From the NCBI GenBank assembly GCA_913055925.1, contig CAJXLH010000139.1, positions 1 through 7,014 on the forward strand: a stretch of DNA of 7,014 bases, written 5' to 3'. How positions within the stretch are numbered: position 1 is the stretch's first letter; every line of letters begins with the position of its first letter. The stretch is from an uncultured Maritalea sp. (lineage in GTDB: Bacteria; Pseudomonadota; Alphaproteobacteria; Rhizobiales; Devosiaceae). Made by a program: the position numbers and the translations under genes. Positions 1 through 6,066 of the stretch are shown here, piece by piece. Under the pieces are notes generated by a model, which worked only from the letters and a program-made list of their open reading frames with translations, was not told the origin of the DNA and did no database searches.

Positions 1-710
1 TGACCCCTCACAATCGCGCCAAGCCTGGTGACTATGCTGAAACTGTTTTGCTTCCGGGCGACCCTTTGCGCGCCAAATGGGTTGCAGAAAACTTCTTTGA
101 CGATCCTGTTCTCGTCAATGATGTGCGCAACTGCCTCGGCTACACGGGCACATACAAAGGCAAACCAGTTAGCGTGCAAGCATCAGGTATGGGCCAACCT
201 TCTCTGTCGATCTATGTCAACGAACTCATTGACACTTACGGCGCGAAAAACCTCATTCGCATCGGCACGTGCGGTGGCTTGAACAAAAAAGCTAAAGTTC
301 GCGACATCATCTTGGCCATGTCCGCCTCAAACGAAGGCACAATGTATCACGAGATGTTTGGCAAGTTTTCTTATGCGCCGACAGCAGACTTCTCACTACT
401 TCGCAAAGCGGCAGATCTAGCAGACGAAAAAGGCCATACCTGGCACGCAGGCGGCATTGTGTCTTCAGACAGCTTTTATCAACCCCTTGGTTTGGATGCT
501 TACAAGCCCCTTACCGCCCACGGCATTCTTGCCGTTGAGATGGAAGCCGCAGCGCTTTACACAATTGCGGCGCAAAAAGACTGCCGCGCGCTGGCCATTT
601 GCACAATTTCCGATTGCTTGATCACGGGCGACGAAATCGACGCAGACCAACGCCAAACATCACTTACCGACATGGCAACATTGTCGCTTGAATTGGCGGC
701 AAGCCTGTAA
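1..710 (+). CDS. deoD: Purine nucleoside phosphorylase, DeoD type (5' end lacks one base)
   Basis: This enzyme cleaves purine (deoxy)ribonucleosides with phosphate to give the free base and (deoxy)ribose-1-phosphate, in cytoplasmic nucleoside salvage. The reading frame is open from base 3 (TPHNRAKPGDY). Bases 1-2 are 'tg', so the A of an ATG most likely sits just outside the window, giving a protein of 236 residues, close to the 239 of E. coli DeoD. Counted from that Met, the family's active-site residues are all in place: His4, Gly20 in LLPGDPLRA, phosphate-binding Arg24, Arg43 and Arg87 (IRIGTCGG), Phe159, the VEMEAAALY nucleoside-binding segment at 179-187, Ser204-Asp205 (ISD) and Arg218. 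The usual Ser90 is Thr here. The frame has no break. Its operon partners, if any, lie upstream out of view; downstream it is closed by a strong terminator at 743-778. Confidence 0.95.
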   Translation, partial: TPHNRAKPGDYAETVLLPGDPLRAKWVAENFFDDPVLVNDVRNCLGYTGTYKGKPVSVQASGMGQPSLSIYVNELIDTYGAKNLIRIGTCGGLNKKAKVRDIILAMSASNEGTMYHEMFGKFSYAPTADFSLLRKAADLADEKGHTWHAGGIVSSDSFYQPLGLDAYKPLTAHGILAVEMEAAALYTIAAQKDCRALAICTISDCLITGDEIDADQRQTSLTDMATLSLELAASL

Positions 711-742
711 CGGTTTGATTGCGGCAGTTCACCGAATCTCTT

Positions 743-778
743 AGCGTCCTCAAACATAGTTTTTGAGGACGCTTTTTT
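743..778 (+). terminator. Intrinsic terminator of deoD, abutting the next start codon
   Basis: The arms agcgtcctcaaa (743-754) and tttgaggacgct (762-773) are perfectly complementary over 12 bp with a 7-base loop, and six T residues (773-778) follow directly. This is the classic Rho-independent layout. It works only on the + strand, because no T-run follows the stem in the other direction. The last T is immediately before the ATG at 779, so the terminator doubles as the 5' leader of the next gene. Confidence 0.9.
765..769 (+). promoter_or_regulatory. Ribosome binding site buried in the terminator stem
   Basis: GAGGA lies 9 bases upstream of the ATG at 779 and is the only Shine-Dalgarno-like sequence available to that gene. 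All five bases belong to the 3' arm of the terminator stem and would be paired when the hairpin forms. Its use as the RBS is inferred from position and match. Confidence 0.6.
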
Positions 779-1807
779 ATGAGATGTTTAGTGGCAGGTG
801 GCACCGGATTTCTGGGCGGCGCAATTGCAAACACTCTGGTTGACGCGGGCCATGACGTGGCTGTCCTCACGCGTGGCACGTCCATAAATCGAATACCCAA
901 AGGGGCAAAACTCGTCTCCGCAGATCGTCACAATGACTTAAGCGCGGTTGTACCCGATGCATTTGATTGGGTTTTTGACAGCTGTGCATACGCGCCTGAT
1001 CACGTCGAAAAACTGCTTGATGCCGTTGGACCTAACATCAAGCGTTACGTTTTCATCTCGTCTATTTCGGTCTATGAGAATTTCAATCAAAAGGGCATTA
1101 CCGAAGCCGAAAAAGCGCCTGCCGCGACGGATGAACAAATCGAAATGGCGCGCAATCTTGACGATGCACAAAAAGGCAGCGCCGGTTCCTATATGAGCGC
1201 ATACGGACCGCTGAAACGGTCATGCGAGATCAAAGCTGAAGAAATGCTGGGCGATCGAGCGACATCGCTGCGCGTTGGTTCGCTGATCGGCAAGGGCGAC
1301 TATACAGATCGGTTCACGTGGTGGGTCAGAAGGATTGAAGAGGCAAAGGGCGAACGACAACAAATTGTTGCGCCAGCACCATCGAACCGTGCGGTGCAAA
1401 CCATCGACGTTTATGATGTGGCTGATTTTGCACTCCAATGTGCTGACAAAAAGATTGGTGGTTCATTTAACGTCACGGGCCGCGAAATCACCCTAAATGA
1501 ACTCATCAACCAGATCGCTAAGGCAACAGGCACAAAGCCTGAAGTCAAATGGCGCAAAGAAGACGACTTTTCATCTGTCGGTGCCGCCATGTGGACAAGT
1601 GTCCCTTTGGCTTTGCCGCTAGAATCTAACTTCAAACACATGTTGGAAGTCAGCATCGACAAAGCTGTTGCTAAAGGGTTGCGCTTACGCCCCTTGAGCG
1701 AGACGTTAGAGCCATTGTTGGCATGGGACCGCTCGCGCCGAGAAATCGCCCTCAAATGCGGATTAACGCCAAGCCAAGAAAAACAACTATTGGAAATTAC
1801 CGACTGA
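779..1807 (+). CDS. NAD(P)-dependent epimerase/dehydratase-like SDR protein
   Basis: A 342-residue extended/atypical short-chain dehydrogenase. The N-terminal Rossmann fold shows the nucleotide-binding glycine motif GGTGFLG at residues 7-13 and TRG at 31-33 after the second strand. SSISVY at 94-99 ends the fourth strand, and the catalytic pair is Tyr142-x3-Lys146 (AYGPLK). TDRFTWWVRR at 176-185 and the later AVQTIDVYDVADFAL stretch match a subgroup of predicted nucleoside-sugar epimerase/isoflavone-reductase-like proteins related to CSP41, whose substrates are mostly unknown. The start at 779 is chosen because it sits just before the first beta strand, as is usual in this family. No promoter is visible between the terminator and the ATG, so expression must come from read-through or from a promoter inside deoD. 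It converges with the MerR gene, with 13 bases between the stops. Fold and cofactor class are secure; substrate unknown. Confidence 0.88.
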   Translation: MRCLVAGGTGFLGGAIANTLVDAGHDVAVLTRGTSINRIPKGAKLVSADRHNDLSAVVPDAFDWVFDSCAYAPDHVEKLLDAVGPNIKRYVFISSISVYENFNQKGITEAEKAPAATDEQIEMARNLDDAQKGSAGSYMSAYGPLKRSCEIKAEEMLGDRATSLRVGSLIGKGDYTDRFTWWVRRIEEAKGERQQIVAPAPSNRAVQTIDVYDVADFALQCADKKIGGSFNVTGREITLNELINQIAKATGTKPEVKWRKEDDFSSVGAAMWTSVPLALPLESNFKHMLEVSIDKAVAKGLRLRPLSETLEPLLAWDRSRREIALKCGLTPSQEKQLLEITD

Positions 1808-1820
1808 CTGCTATCTGAAT

Positions 1821-2180
1821 CTATCCGCGCGGATCAACTTTTAAACTCGCGATGGTGGCCTCAAGCATCTCAAGAAATGCCTGCGCGCGCTCGATATTCT
1901 TGCGTACTTCTTCAGCCTTCTCATCTAAAAACAACTCTCCGTCAAAATCTTGGTTTTGCCCATCCCAAAACCCGGTGAGTTTTTTTATATCTGCCAAAGA
2001 AAATCCGGCATCCTGCGCTTTTCCGATGACATCTAGGCGCTCAAGTACATCTTCTGGATAGTCGCGATAACTATTTGACGAGCCTTCTTCAGGGACGGAC
2101 GCAATCAAGCCTTCCCGCTCATAGAAGCGAATTGTATCGCGACTTAAGCCGCTCAACTTTGCCAATTTGCCAATCCGCAA
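1821..2180 (-). CDS. MerR-family transcriptional regulator
   Basis: A 119-residue DNA-binding regulator. The N-terminal winged HTH is canonical: MRIGKLAKLSGLSRDTIRFYEREGLI at 1-26, then the wing with NSYRDY at 36-41 and the second helical pair with AQDAGFSLADIKKL at 55-68. Residues about 86-113 form the long antiparallel dimerisation helix. There is no cysteine in the protein, which argues against the metal-thiolate sensors (MerR, CueR, ZntR) and SoxR, and the C-terminal tail is too short for a drug-binding domain. The start is TTG at 2180: GAGG (2190-2187) lies six bases upstream and the product then begins at the usual MRIG position. Another TTG at 2192 would add four residues but has no visible ribosome binding site, and no in-frame ATG exists before the upstream stop. 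It is divergent from the zinc-ribbon cassette, its most likely target besides itself. Ligand unknown. Confidence 0.88.
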   Translation of the reverse strand: MRIGKLAKLSGLSRDTIRFYEREGLIASVPEEGSSNSYRDYPEDVLERLDVIGKAQDAGFSLADIKKLTGFWDGQNQDFDGELFLDEKAEEVRKNIERAQAFLEMLEATIASLKVDPRG

Positions 2181-2186
2181 TTTACG

Positions 2187-2190
2187 CCTC
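2187..2190 (-). promoter_or_regulatory. RBS that decides the MerR start
   Basis: On the minus strand GAGG precedes TTG 2180 by six bases (CGTAAA). The same four bases would be inside the coding region if the TTG at 2192 were used, and that codon has only ttttgaa-type sequence in front of it. This favours the shorter protein. Confidence 0.5.
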
Positions 2191-2197
2191 AATTCAA

Positions 2198-2244
2198 AAC
2201 CGTTGACTACACTCCATGGTTTTACTATAGATCACATAACGGTT
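2198..2244. repeat. 7-bp inverted repeat in the divergent promoter region
   Basis: AACCGTT (2198-2204) and AACGGTT (2238-2244) are exact inverse complements, 40 bases apart from start to start. The left arm touches the -35 box of the + promoter, and the right arm touches the -35 box of the - promoter. A pair of operator half-sites is possible, but seven bases is short and the arms lie outside the usual MerR position within the spacer. Confidence 0.4.
2203..2231 (+). promoter_or_regulatory. Candidate promoter for the zinc-ribbon/HEAT/DUF998 genes
   Basis: TTGACT (2203-2208) and TATAGA (2226-2231) are separated by 17 bases, a standard sigma-70 arrangement, and would start transcription near 2238, about 55 bases before the ATG at 2293. 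The spacer is centred on the palindrome CCATGG (2214-2219), which is where a MerR dimer normally binds. However, the dyad does not extend well and the spacer is not the elongated 19-20 bases typical of MerR-activated promoters. Hexamers were read by eye. Confidence 0.5.
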
Positions 2245-2247
2245 CAA
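2219..2247 (-). promoter_or_regulatory. Candidate promoter for the MerR gene
   Basis: On the minus strand TTGAAC (2247-2242) and TAAAAC (2224-2219) stand 17 bases apart, four of six matches each to the consensus hexamers. Transcription would start near 2212, giving a leader of about 30 bases before TTG 2180. It overlaps the opposite promoter almost completely. Confidence 0.4.
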
Positions 2248-2292
2248 ACAGAGTTGGAAAGTGTCCCCAACTTCTGAAAGCGGGAGAGAACA

Positions 2293-2547
2293 ATGTCAGG
2301 CCTATGTCAAAGCTGCTCAATGCCACTCAAAAAGGACCCTGCCGGTGGTGGCTCGGAGGCAGACGGGACAAAGAGCACTAAATATTGCTCCCTTTGTTAT
2401 GAAAATAGTGCATTCAAGCAGCCAGATTTCACCGCCAAGCAAATGCAGGACTTCTGTATCGAACAGCTACAAAAACAAGGTATGCCAAAACCGATGGCTT
2501 GGCTGTTTACGCGCGGCATTCCAAAACTGGAACGTTGGCAAGCATGA
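2293..2547 (+). CDS. Small zinc-ribbon protein (zf-ribbon_2 type)
   Basis: An 84-residue protein with four cysteines arranged as two knuckles: C5-x2-C8 (CQSC) and C32-x2-C35 (CSLC), the latter within KYCSLCYEN. The spacing, the DGTKSTKYCSLCY stretch and the following TAKQMQDFC resemble the putative zinc-ribbon family known as zf-ribbon_2, whose members are small and functionally uncharacterised. A structural zinc site is expected from the cysteines. The C-terminal 40 residues look helical and basic/amphipathic. The start is supported by GGGAGA at 2282-2287, six bases ahead of the ATG. It is the first gene of a likely three-gene transcript opposite the MerR gene, and its stop overlaps the next start (ATGA), so translation of the two is probably coupled. 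A role in nucleic-acid or protein binding is only a guess. Confidence 0.82.
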   Translation: MSGLCQSCSMPLKKDPAGGGSEADGTKSTKYCSLCYENSAFKQPDFTAKQMQDFCIEQLQKQGMPKPMAWLFTRGIPKLERWQA

Positions 2548-3197
2548 CCCTCGCTGATCGCCTCGCCTGCGCATTAGAGCGCAATGATGAAGAACCAAAT
2601 ATCAAACTTGCGCAAAACTTGGCTGAACAAAAGGATATTTCCGGCGAAATCTTGGAACTGTTCGGCATCGTCAATCACGGCTCCAAATCACAAAAACATG
2701 ACGCGATAAAAGTCTTGTACGAATTGGCGGCGCTTCGATCCGAAGCGTTTGGAGACAAAGTGAAATTTGCGATTGATCTGCTGGACACCAAGGACAATCG
2801 GGTTGTCTGGGGCGCGCTAACGCTTGTGTCGGAGATCTCACACACTGACCCTGATCAGGTATTTCGCAAATTGAAGAAGATCTCCAATGCGGCCGAAAAC
2901 GGCTCTGTCATTGCGAAAGACAGAGCGTTTGAAATACTTGTTAAACTGGCAAGTTACGCTGACTATTCAACCGAGATCACATCTCAAATTGAAGCAACGC
3001 TTCAAACGGCGGCACCAAACCAACTGCCAATGTATGCAGAAAAATCCGTTTCGGCGTTTTCGGGTCGAAACCCTGAAAGTGTAATTGAAATACTTCAAAA
3101 CCGGATCGATGACCTTGCGACCGAAGCCAAAAGAAAACGCCTTCAAAAGGTCATTAAAACCCTTCAAAACCCGCCTTCTCTTCCTGCTTTGTCTTGA
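2544..3197 (+). CDS. HEAT-like alpha-helical repeat protein
   Basis: A 217-residue, all-helical, probably cytoplasmic protein without signal peptide, membrane segment or cysteine-rich site. Amphipathic helix pairs recur throughout: KHDAIKVLYELAALRSEAF (51-69), DKVKFAIDLLDTKDNRVVWGAL-type helices (71-98), a pair at 103-137 including DRAFEILVKLASY, another at 143-172, and a basic end helix with KRKRLQKVIKTL (196-207). The Leu/Ala spacing and the turn DNRVVWGAL resemble HEAT or ARM-type repeats, which usually form a curved protein-binding surface. No catalytic motif is visible. The ATG at 2544 overlaps the zinc-ribbon stop as ATGA. An in-frame upstream start at 2499 would lie deep inside that gene and adds residues that do not look conserved, so it is not preferred. 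Adaptor or scaffold function is inferred from fold alone. Confidence 0.72.
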   Translation: MTLADRLACALERNDEEPNIKLAQNLAEQKDISGEILELFGIVNHGSKSQKHDAIKVLYELAALRSEAFGDKVKFAIDLLDTKDNRVVWGALTLVSEISHTDPDQVFRKLKKISNAAENGSVIAKDRAFEILVKLASYADYSTEITSQIEATLQTAAPNQLPMYAEKSVSAFSGRNPESVIEILQNRIDDLATEAKRKRLQKVIKTLQNPPSLPALS

Positions 3198-3212
3198 ATA
3201 AATCTCTCGCGA

Positions 3213-3235
3213 CCCCAGATCTGAGTTTTTGGGGG
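3213..3235 (+). promoter_or_regulatory. G-rich ribosome binding site with possible C-run partner
   Basis: GGGGG at 3231-3235 sits four bases before the ATG at 3240 and is the likely RBS. CCCCA (3213-3217) can pair with TGGGG (3230-3234), leaving a 12-base loop, which would cover it. The stem is only five base pairs and no T-run follows, so it is not a terminator. The 42-base gap to the gene before it shows no promoter I can support. Confidence 0.35.
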
Positions 3236-3239
3236 CAGC

Positions 3240-3863
3240 ATGAATAGAAAAAACTTGGCAATTTGGTTTGTTGGCACGAGCTATATTTGGCTAGTCACCA
3301 GTGTATTGGTCGCTGGAGCATTTTACCCAGGTTACAATCATATTTCGCAGTTTATGAGCGAACTTGGGGCAGTTGGTGCGCCGCATGATGCGCTTATGAA
3401 CATGGCTGGGTTTTTCGGCACAGAAATTCTATTTGTCGTCGGTTTGATCTTAGCCCTTTCGCTTACGCCAAAAACAAAAACCAACATCATCGGATTATTG
3501 TTTTTGTTTGGATACCCAGTCGCTGTTTCGGTTTCCGCTTGGGCACCTTGCGATGCTTTTTGCCGCCCTGAAGAACCAAGCCTTACGCACATCATACACA
3601 TGGCTTCTGCGCTATTTGGCTATTTGTGCGCGATCATCGGCCTATCCCTCTTGTCGCGACAGAGTGGGCAGGCAAACCCCTCAAAGCTCATACGCATGTC
3701 GGGCTACGCACTCGCGCCTATACTCATTGTTGCTTTCGGCAGCATGACGCCAGACAACGCATATGCTGGTGCCATTCAGCGTCTCGCAGAAACGACATTA
3801 TACGGCTGGACAATTTGGTGGATGACCACGTTGCCAAACAACGATCAAGCACGTTCCGCATAA
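3240..3863 (+). CDS. DUF998-family integral membrane protein
   Basis: A 207-residue inner-membrane protein with about six hydrophobic segments: roughly 8-28, 54-75, 83-101, 118-139, 151-170 and 182-198. The family signature is in the first loop, YPGYNHISQFMSELGAVGAP at 29-48 followed by ALMNMAGF, which fits DUF998 proteins very well. WAPCDAFC at 101-108 places two cysteines in the loop after the third segment, and HIIHMASALFGY (117-128) starts the fourth. The function of DUF998 proteins is not established, although a few distant relatives are treated as transporters or lipid-modifying membrane proteins. It follows the HEAT-like gene by 42 bases on the same strand without an intervening terminator and is probably the last gene of that transcript. 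It is related to the two minus-strand genes at the right end of the window. Confidence 0.85.
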   Translation: MNRKNLAIWFVGTSYIWLVTSVLVAGAFYPGYNHISQFMSELGAVGAPHDALMNMAGFFGTEILFVVGLILALSLTPKTKTNIIGLLFLFGYPVAVSVSAWAPCDAFCRPEEPSLTHIIHMASALFGYLCAIIGLSLLSRQSGQANPSKLIRMSGYALAPILIVAFGSMTPDNAYAGAIQRLAETTLYGWTIWWMTTLPNNDQARSA

Positions 3864-3896
3864 ACCATCCCAACAAGAATTAAACTTTGCCCTTTT

Positions 3897-3923
3897 TTGG
3901 ACGTGTTTAGTTCCCTTAATAAT
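3897..3923 (+). promoter_or_regulatory. Weak candidate promoter for the membrane protein/protease pair
   Basis: TTGGAC (3897-3902) is followed 15 bases later by AATAAT (3918-3923), in an AT-rich stretch about 30 bases upstream of ATG 3949. The spacer is short, so the call is weak. A clear ribosome binding site, GGGGA at 3938-3942, lies six bases before the ATG. No terminator separates this from the DUF998 gene, so read-through from the left is also possible. Confidence 0.25.
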
Positions 3924-3948
3924 AGGTAAATCCAAATGGGGATGCGAA

Positions 3949-5286
3949 ATGCTCGACAACAATAACGCGGCGCGCTTGCGCGAAGGCGTCAAAAATCTTG
4001 AAACCATGACGCGGTTTGCGCTTGCGGTGCTTGCGCTTGCCAGCGGGGTCTACACCTATCTTGGCGTGCGTAGCCTTCTTGATGGTTCCGCAGATATGGT
4101 TTTTGCCGCCGCCATTATTTACTCGGTGGCTGTTTCAGTCGGCATTTATGCCTTTTGGACTTACATGATGAAGTTCTTGCCCCTCATGCGCGATAATGCT
4201 CGTCGCATGGCACTTGTCGGGGTTATGGGCTTGGGCAGCTTGATGATTGTTGCCATGTCCTCTTGGCTCAACGCAGCAGCCCTTGCTGGTTCTGCAGCAC
4301 TCGAGCAGCATTTGGCGGTAACGCTTGAAGACTATGTCGGAGATCTCGATGCCGCTCATGGTAACGCCCTCTCCGCGCAAAGCCTCTTGCCAGATGTTCA
4401 ACGGGCTTCGGTTCGTTTTTCGCGTCTTGCTGCCGATGAACGCCAATCGGGTGCCCTAACAGGAACATCAGGTTCCGGCTCAGTTGTGCAGCTTCTCACC
4501 CAGATGTCAGCACAATTGGACGAGCTGGGCGGCACCATCACCGCGTCACAATCGACGGTGGCCGAGTTGTTTGGCCAAGGATCAACCCATCTAGCGAATA
4601 TGCGCGCATTGGTTTCAGGCGAAGGCGACGTGCAACCACGTGCTGACAAATTTGCTGCCGAGGCCATTGCCCTCACCGGCGTTATTGCTGCCCTGCAGGA
4701 AACATCTATCGCCTCTTCGGTTTCCCGTGCGGCTGAAGATCTCTCTCTTGGCTTTATCGCACCCGTAGCAGATGGCGGAACTGCCGATCTGGCCGCACGT
4801 CAGGACGAGGTGATGCAATCGGTGATGGGCGCGGTTCAAGCCCAGTCTGCCGCGCTAAAATCTGCTGCTGACCAAATTTTGGCGCAGCCAAAAGTAGAGG
4901 CGAAACGCTTCGTTCCATTGGCATCAGCTGAAGCGGTTTTGCTTTACGCGCGCGACTTTCTGCCGAGTTGGGCCGGCGCCATTTCCATCGACTTGTTGCC
5001 GATGGTCTTAGTATTCGTACTTGCCGTGGTTTATTCAGCAAGCCGCCGCGAGGCACGTACATTGGATGCCGCAGACAAATTTACGGCCGCAGAGATGATG
5101 CGTGCCGTTAGCCTATTCAATGAAATGAGCGCTGCAACAAAACAAGCGGCGCAAACGCATAACGGTGAGCAGGAAGCAACAGCGCGGCAAACGCAATCTG
5201 AGGATGAAAGCAAGTCAGCCGAAATTGCTTCAACTGATCCCAATGTCACACCAATCGACGCGGCAAAACGAGGCGACAAATCGTGA
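3949..5286 (+). CDS. Four-helix membrane protein with large periplasmic helical domain; partner of ClpP-like protease
   Basis: I do not recognise a named family for this 445-residue protein. Three hydrophobic segments lie near the N-terminus (about 22-42, 51-72, 87-107) and one near the C-terminus (343-363). The loop 73-86 (KFLPLMRDNARR region) and the RREAR just after the last segment are basic, so by the positive-inside rule both are cytoplasmic. Residues about 108-342 are then periplasmic. That domain is almost entirely Ala/Gln/Ser/Leu-rich helix with few aromatics, reminiscent of the four-helix sensory or coiled-coil domains of receptors, but no HAMP or signalling domain follows. The tail (about 364-445) is hydrophilic, Gln/Glu/Ala-rich and probably disordered. 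The start is supported by GGGGA six bases upstream. The stop overlaps the next start as GTGA, implying coupled synthesis with the protease. A role as its membrane partner, substrate receptor or regulator is inference. Confidence 0.75.
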   Translation: MLDNNNAARLREGVKNLETMTRFALAVLALASGVYTYLGVRSLLDGSADMVFAAAIIYSVAVSVGIYAFWTYMMKFLPLMRDNARRMALVGVMGLGSLMIVAMSSWLNAAALAGSAALEQHLAVTLEDYVGDLDAAHGNALSAQSLLPDVQRASVRFSRLAADERQSGALTGTSGSGSVVQLLTQMSAQLDELGGTITASQSTVAELFGQGSTHLANMRALVSGEGDVQPRADKFAAEAIALTGVIAALQETSIASSVSRAAEDLSLGFIAPVADGGTADLAARQDEVMQSVMGAVQAQSAALKSAADQILAQPKVEAKRFVPLASAEAVLLYARDFLPSWAGAISIDLLPMVLVFVLAVVYSASRREARTLDAADKFTAAEMMRAVSLFNEMSAATKQAAQTHNGEQEATARQTQSEDESKSAEIASTDPNVTPIDAAKRGDKS

Positions 5287-6056
5287 CGACAACCGAAACG
5301 GCGCCCCTGAAGGAGCGATTTGGTTTCCCGACTGACGCCAATCTCATGCGCGCCATTTTTGTCGGCTTGCTCATGGGCACGGCTGGGGTGCTCTATATGG
5401 ACTTCACTGACCTGTCGCAACAAAATGCGGCCAATGCCTTACCAGACGCGCCGCCAATTTTGCCCGCCATTGAACGTCCTGAAATCGACCCGAATGCGCC
5501 TCAATTTTTGCCGACAAAACGCATTCAGATTGACGAAGATACCCTCAACGCACCGCTTAACATTGAATTGGCGGCAGATGGCATATTGAAATTCACAGGC
5601 CGAATTGATCCGGGCGCCGCAGAGCGTGTTGTTGAACAGCTTTCCGCCCAAGCCGAGTATGTGAAAACGGTTGAGCTAAACTCCCCCGGCGGCTCTGTGC
5701 GCGATGCACTTAAGATCGGCGCGCTCTTCCGCGAGGCTGGCTTTGAGACAAAGGTGCCGGACGGCGGCTATTGCGCATCATCATGCCCGCTGGTTTTTGC
5801 TTCAGGCACAGCGCGGATTGCAGGCAACACAGCAACAATTGGCGTGCACCAAATTTATGGTGCAACGGCAAATATTTCGGCACCTCAAGCCATGTCAGAC
5901 GCCCAGGTGACAACAGCGGAAATCACACGACACCTCAATGAAATGGGTGTCGACAGCAAGCTTTGGCTTCACGCATTGGATACGCCACCGCAAAAACTCT
6001 ACTATCTCACCGATCAAGAGTTGAAAGACTATAAGTTGGCGACAAAAGTCGACTAG
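5283..6056 (+). CDS. Membrane-anchored periplasmic ClpP-like serine protease candidate
   Basis: A 257-residue protein: short cytoplasmic start, one signal-anchor helix at about 22-40, a Pro-rich linker (54-77), then a ClpP/crotonase-fold domain from about 92. Aligned by eye to ClpP, NSPGG at 133-137 matches the oxyanion-hole INSPGG. GGYCASSCPLVFASG at 161-175 matches GQAASMGAFLLTAG and makes Ser166 the nucleophile. TIGVHQIYG at 185-193 matches VMIHQPLGG and makes His189 the base. The third residue is unclear: the segment aligned with the ClpP Asp (around 237-241) has no Asp, and Asp233 is the nearest candidate. Cys164 and Cys168 flank the nucleophile. The domain resembles predicted periplasmic proteins grouped as COG3904. 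It starts with GTG at 5283, overlapping the stop of the membrane-protein gene. Without an ATPase nearby it cannot act as Clp does; proteolysis of membrane or periplasmic targets is plausible. Confidence 0.8.
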   Translation: MTTTETAPLKERFGFPTDANLMRAIFVGLLMGTAGVLYMDFTDLSQQNAANALPDAPPILPAIERPEIDPNAPQFLPTKRIQIDEDTLNAPLNIELAADGILKFTGRIDPGAAERVVEQLSAQAEYVKTVELNSPGGSVRDALKIGALFREAGFETKVPDGGYCASSCPLVFASGTARIAGNTATIGVHQIYGATANISAPQAMSDAQVTTAEITRHLNEMGVDSKLWLHALDTPPQKLYYLTDQELKDYKLATKVD

Positions 6057-6063
6057 TCAACTT
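6046..6063. repeat. Near-perfect 18-bp palindrome between convergent stops
   Basis: Bases 6046-6063 read aagtcgactagtcaactt, self-complementary except for one mismatched pair (6050/6059). It spans the TAG stop of the protease gene and ends four bases before the convergent stop at 6067. With no loop and no T-run it is a poor terminator; a protein site or chance are both possible. Confidence 0.3.
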
Positions 6064-6066
6064 AGT

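Noticed and set aside
1823..1834. Perfect 12-bp palindrome ATCCGCGCGGAT between the convergent SDR and MerR genes, considered as a shared terminator.
   Set aside because: With a realistic loop only four base pairs remain and no adequate T-run follows on either strand; it also encodes the last MerR residues.
2499..2543. Longer start (2499) for the HEAT-like protein.
   Set aside because: It would overlap the zinc-ribbon gene by 49 bases, while ATG 2544 gives the common ATGA coupling.
3093..3169. CTTCAAAA occurring three times (3093, 3141, 3162) as a possible repeat array.
   Set aside because: The spacing is irregular and the copies encode Leu-Gln-Asn/Lys in the helical end of the HEAT-like protein, so codon and composition effects explain them.
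4135..5423. Long antisense open frames opposite the membrane-protein gene (for example 5031-5423 and 4754-5062 on the minus strand).
   Set aside because: They lack ribosome binding sites and recognisable domains and lie opposite convincing coding sequence, so they are frame shadows.
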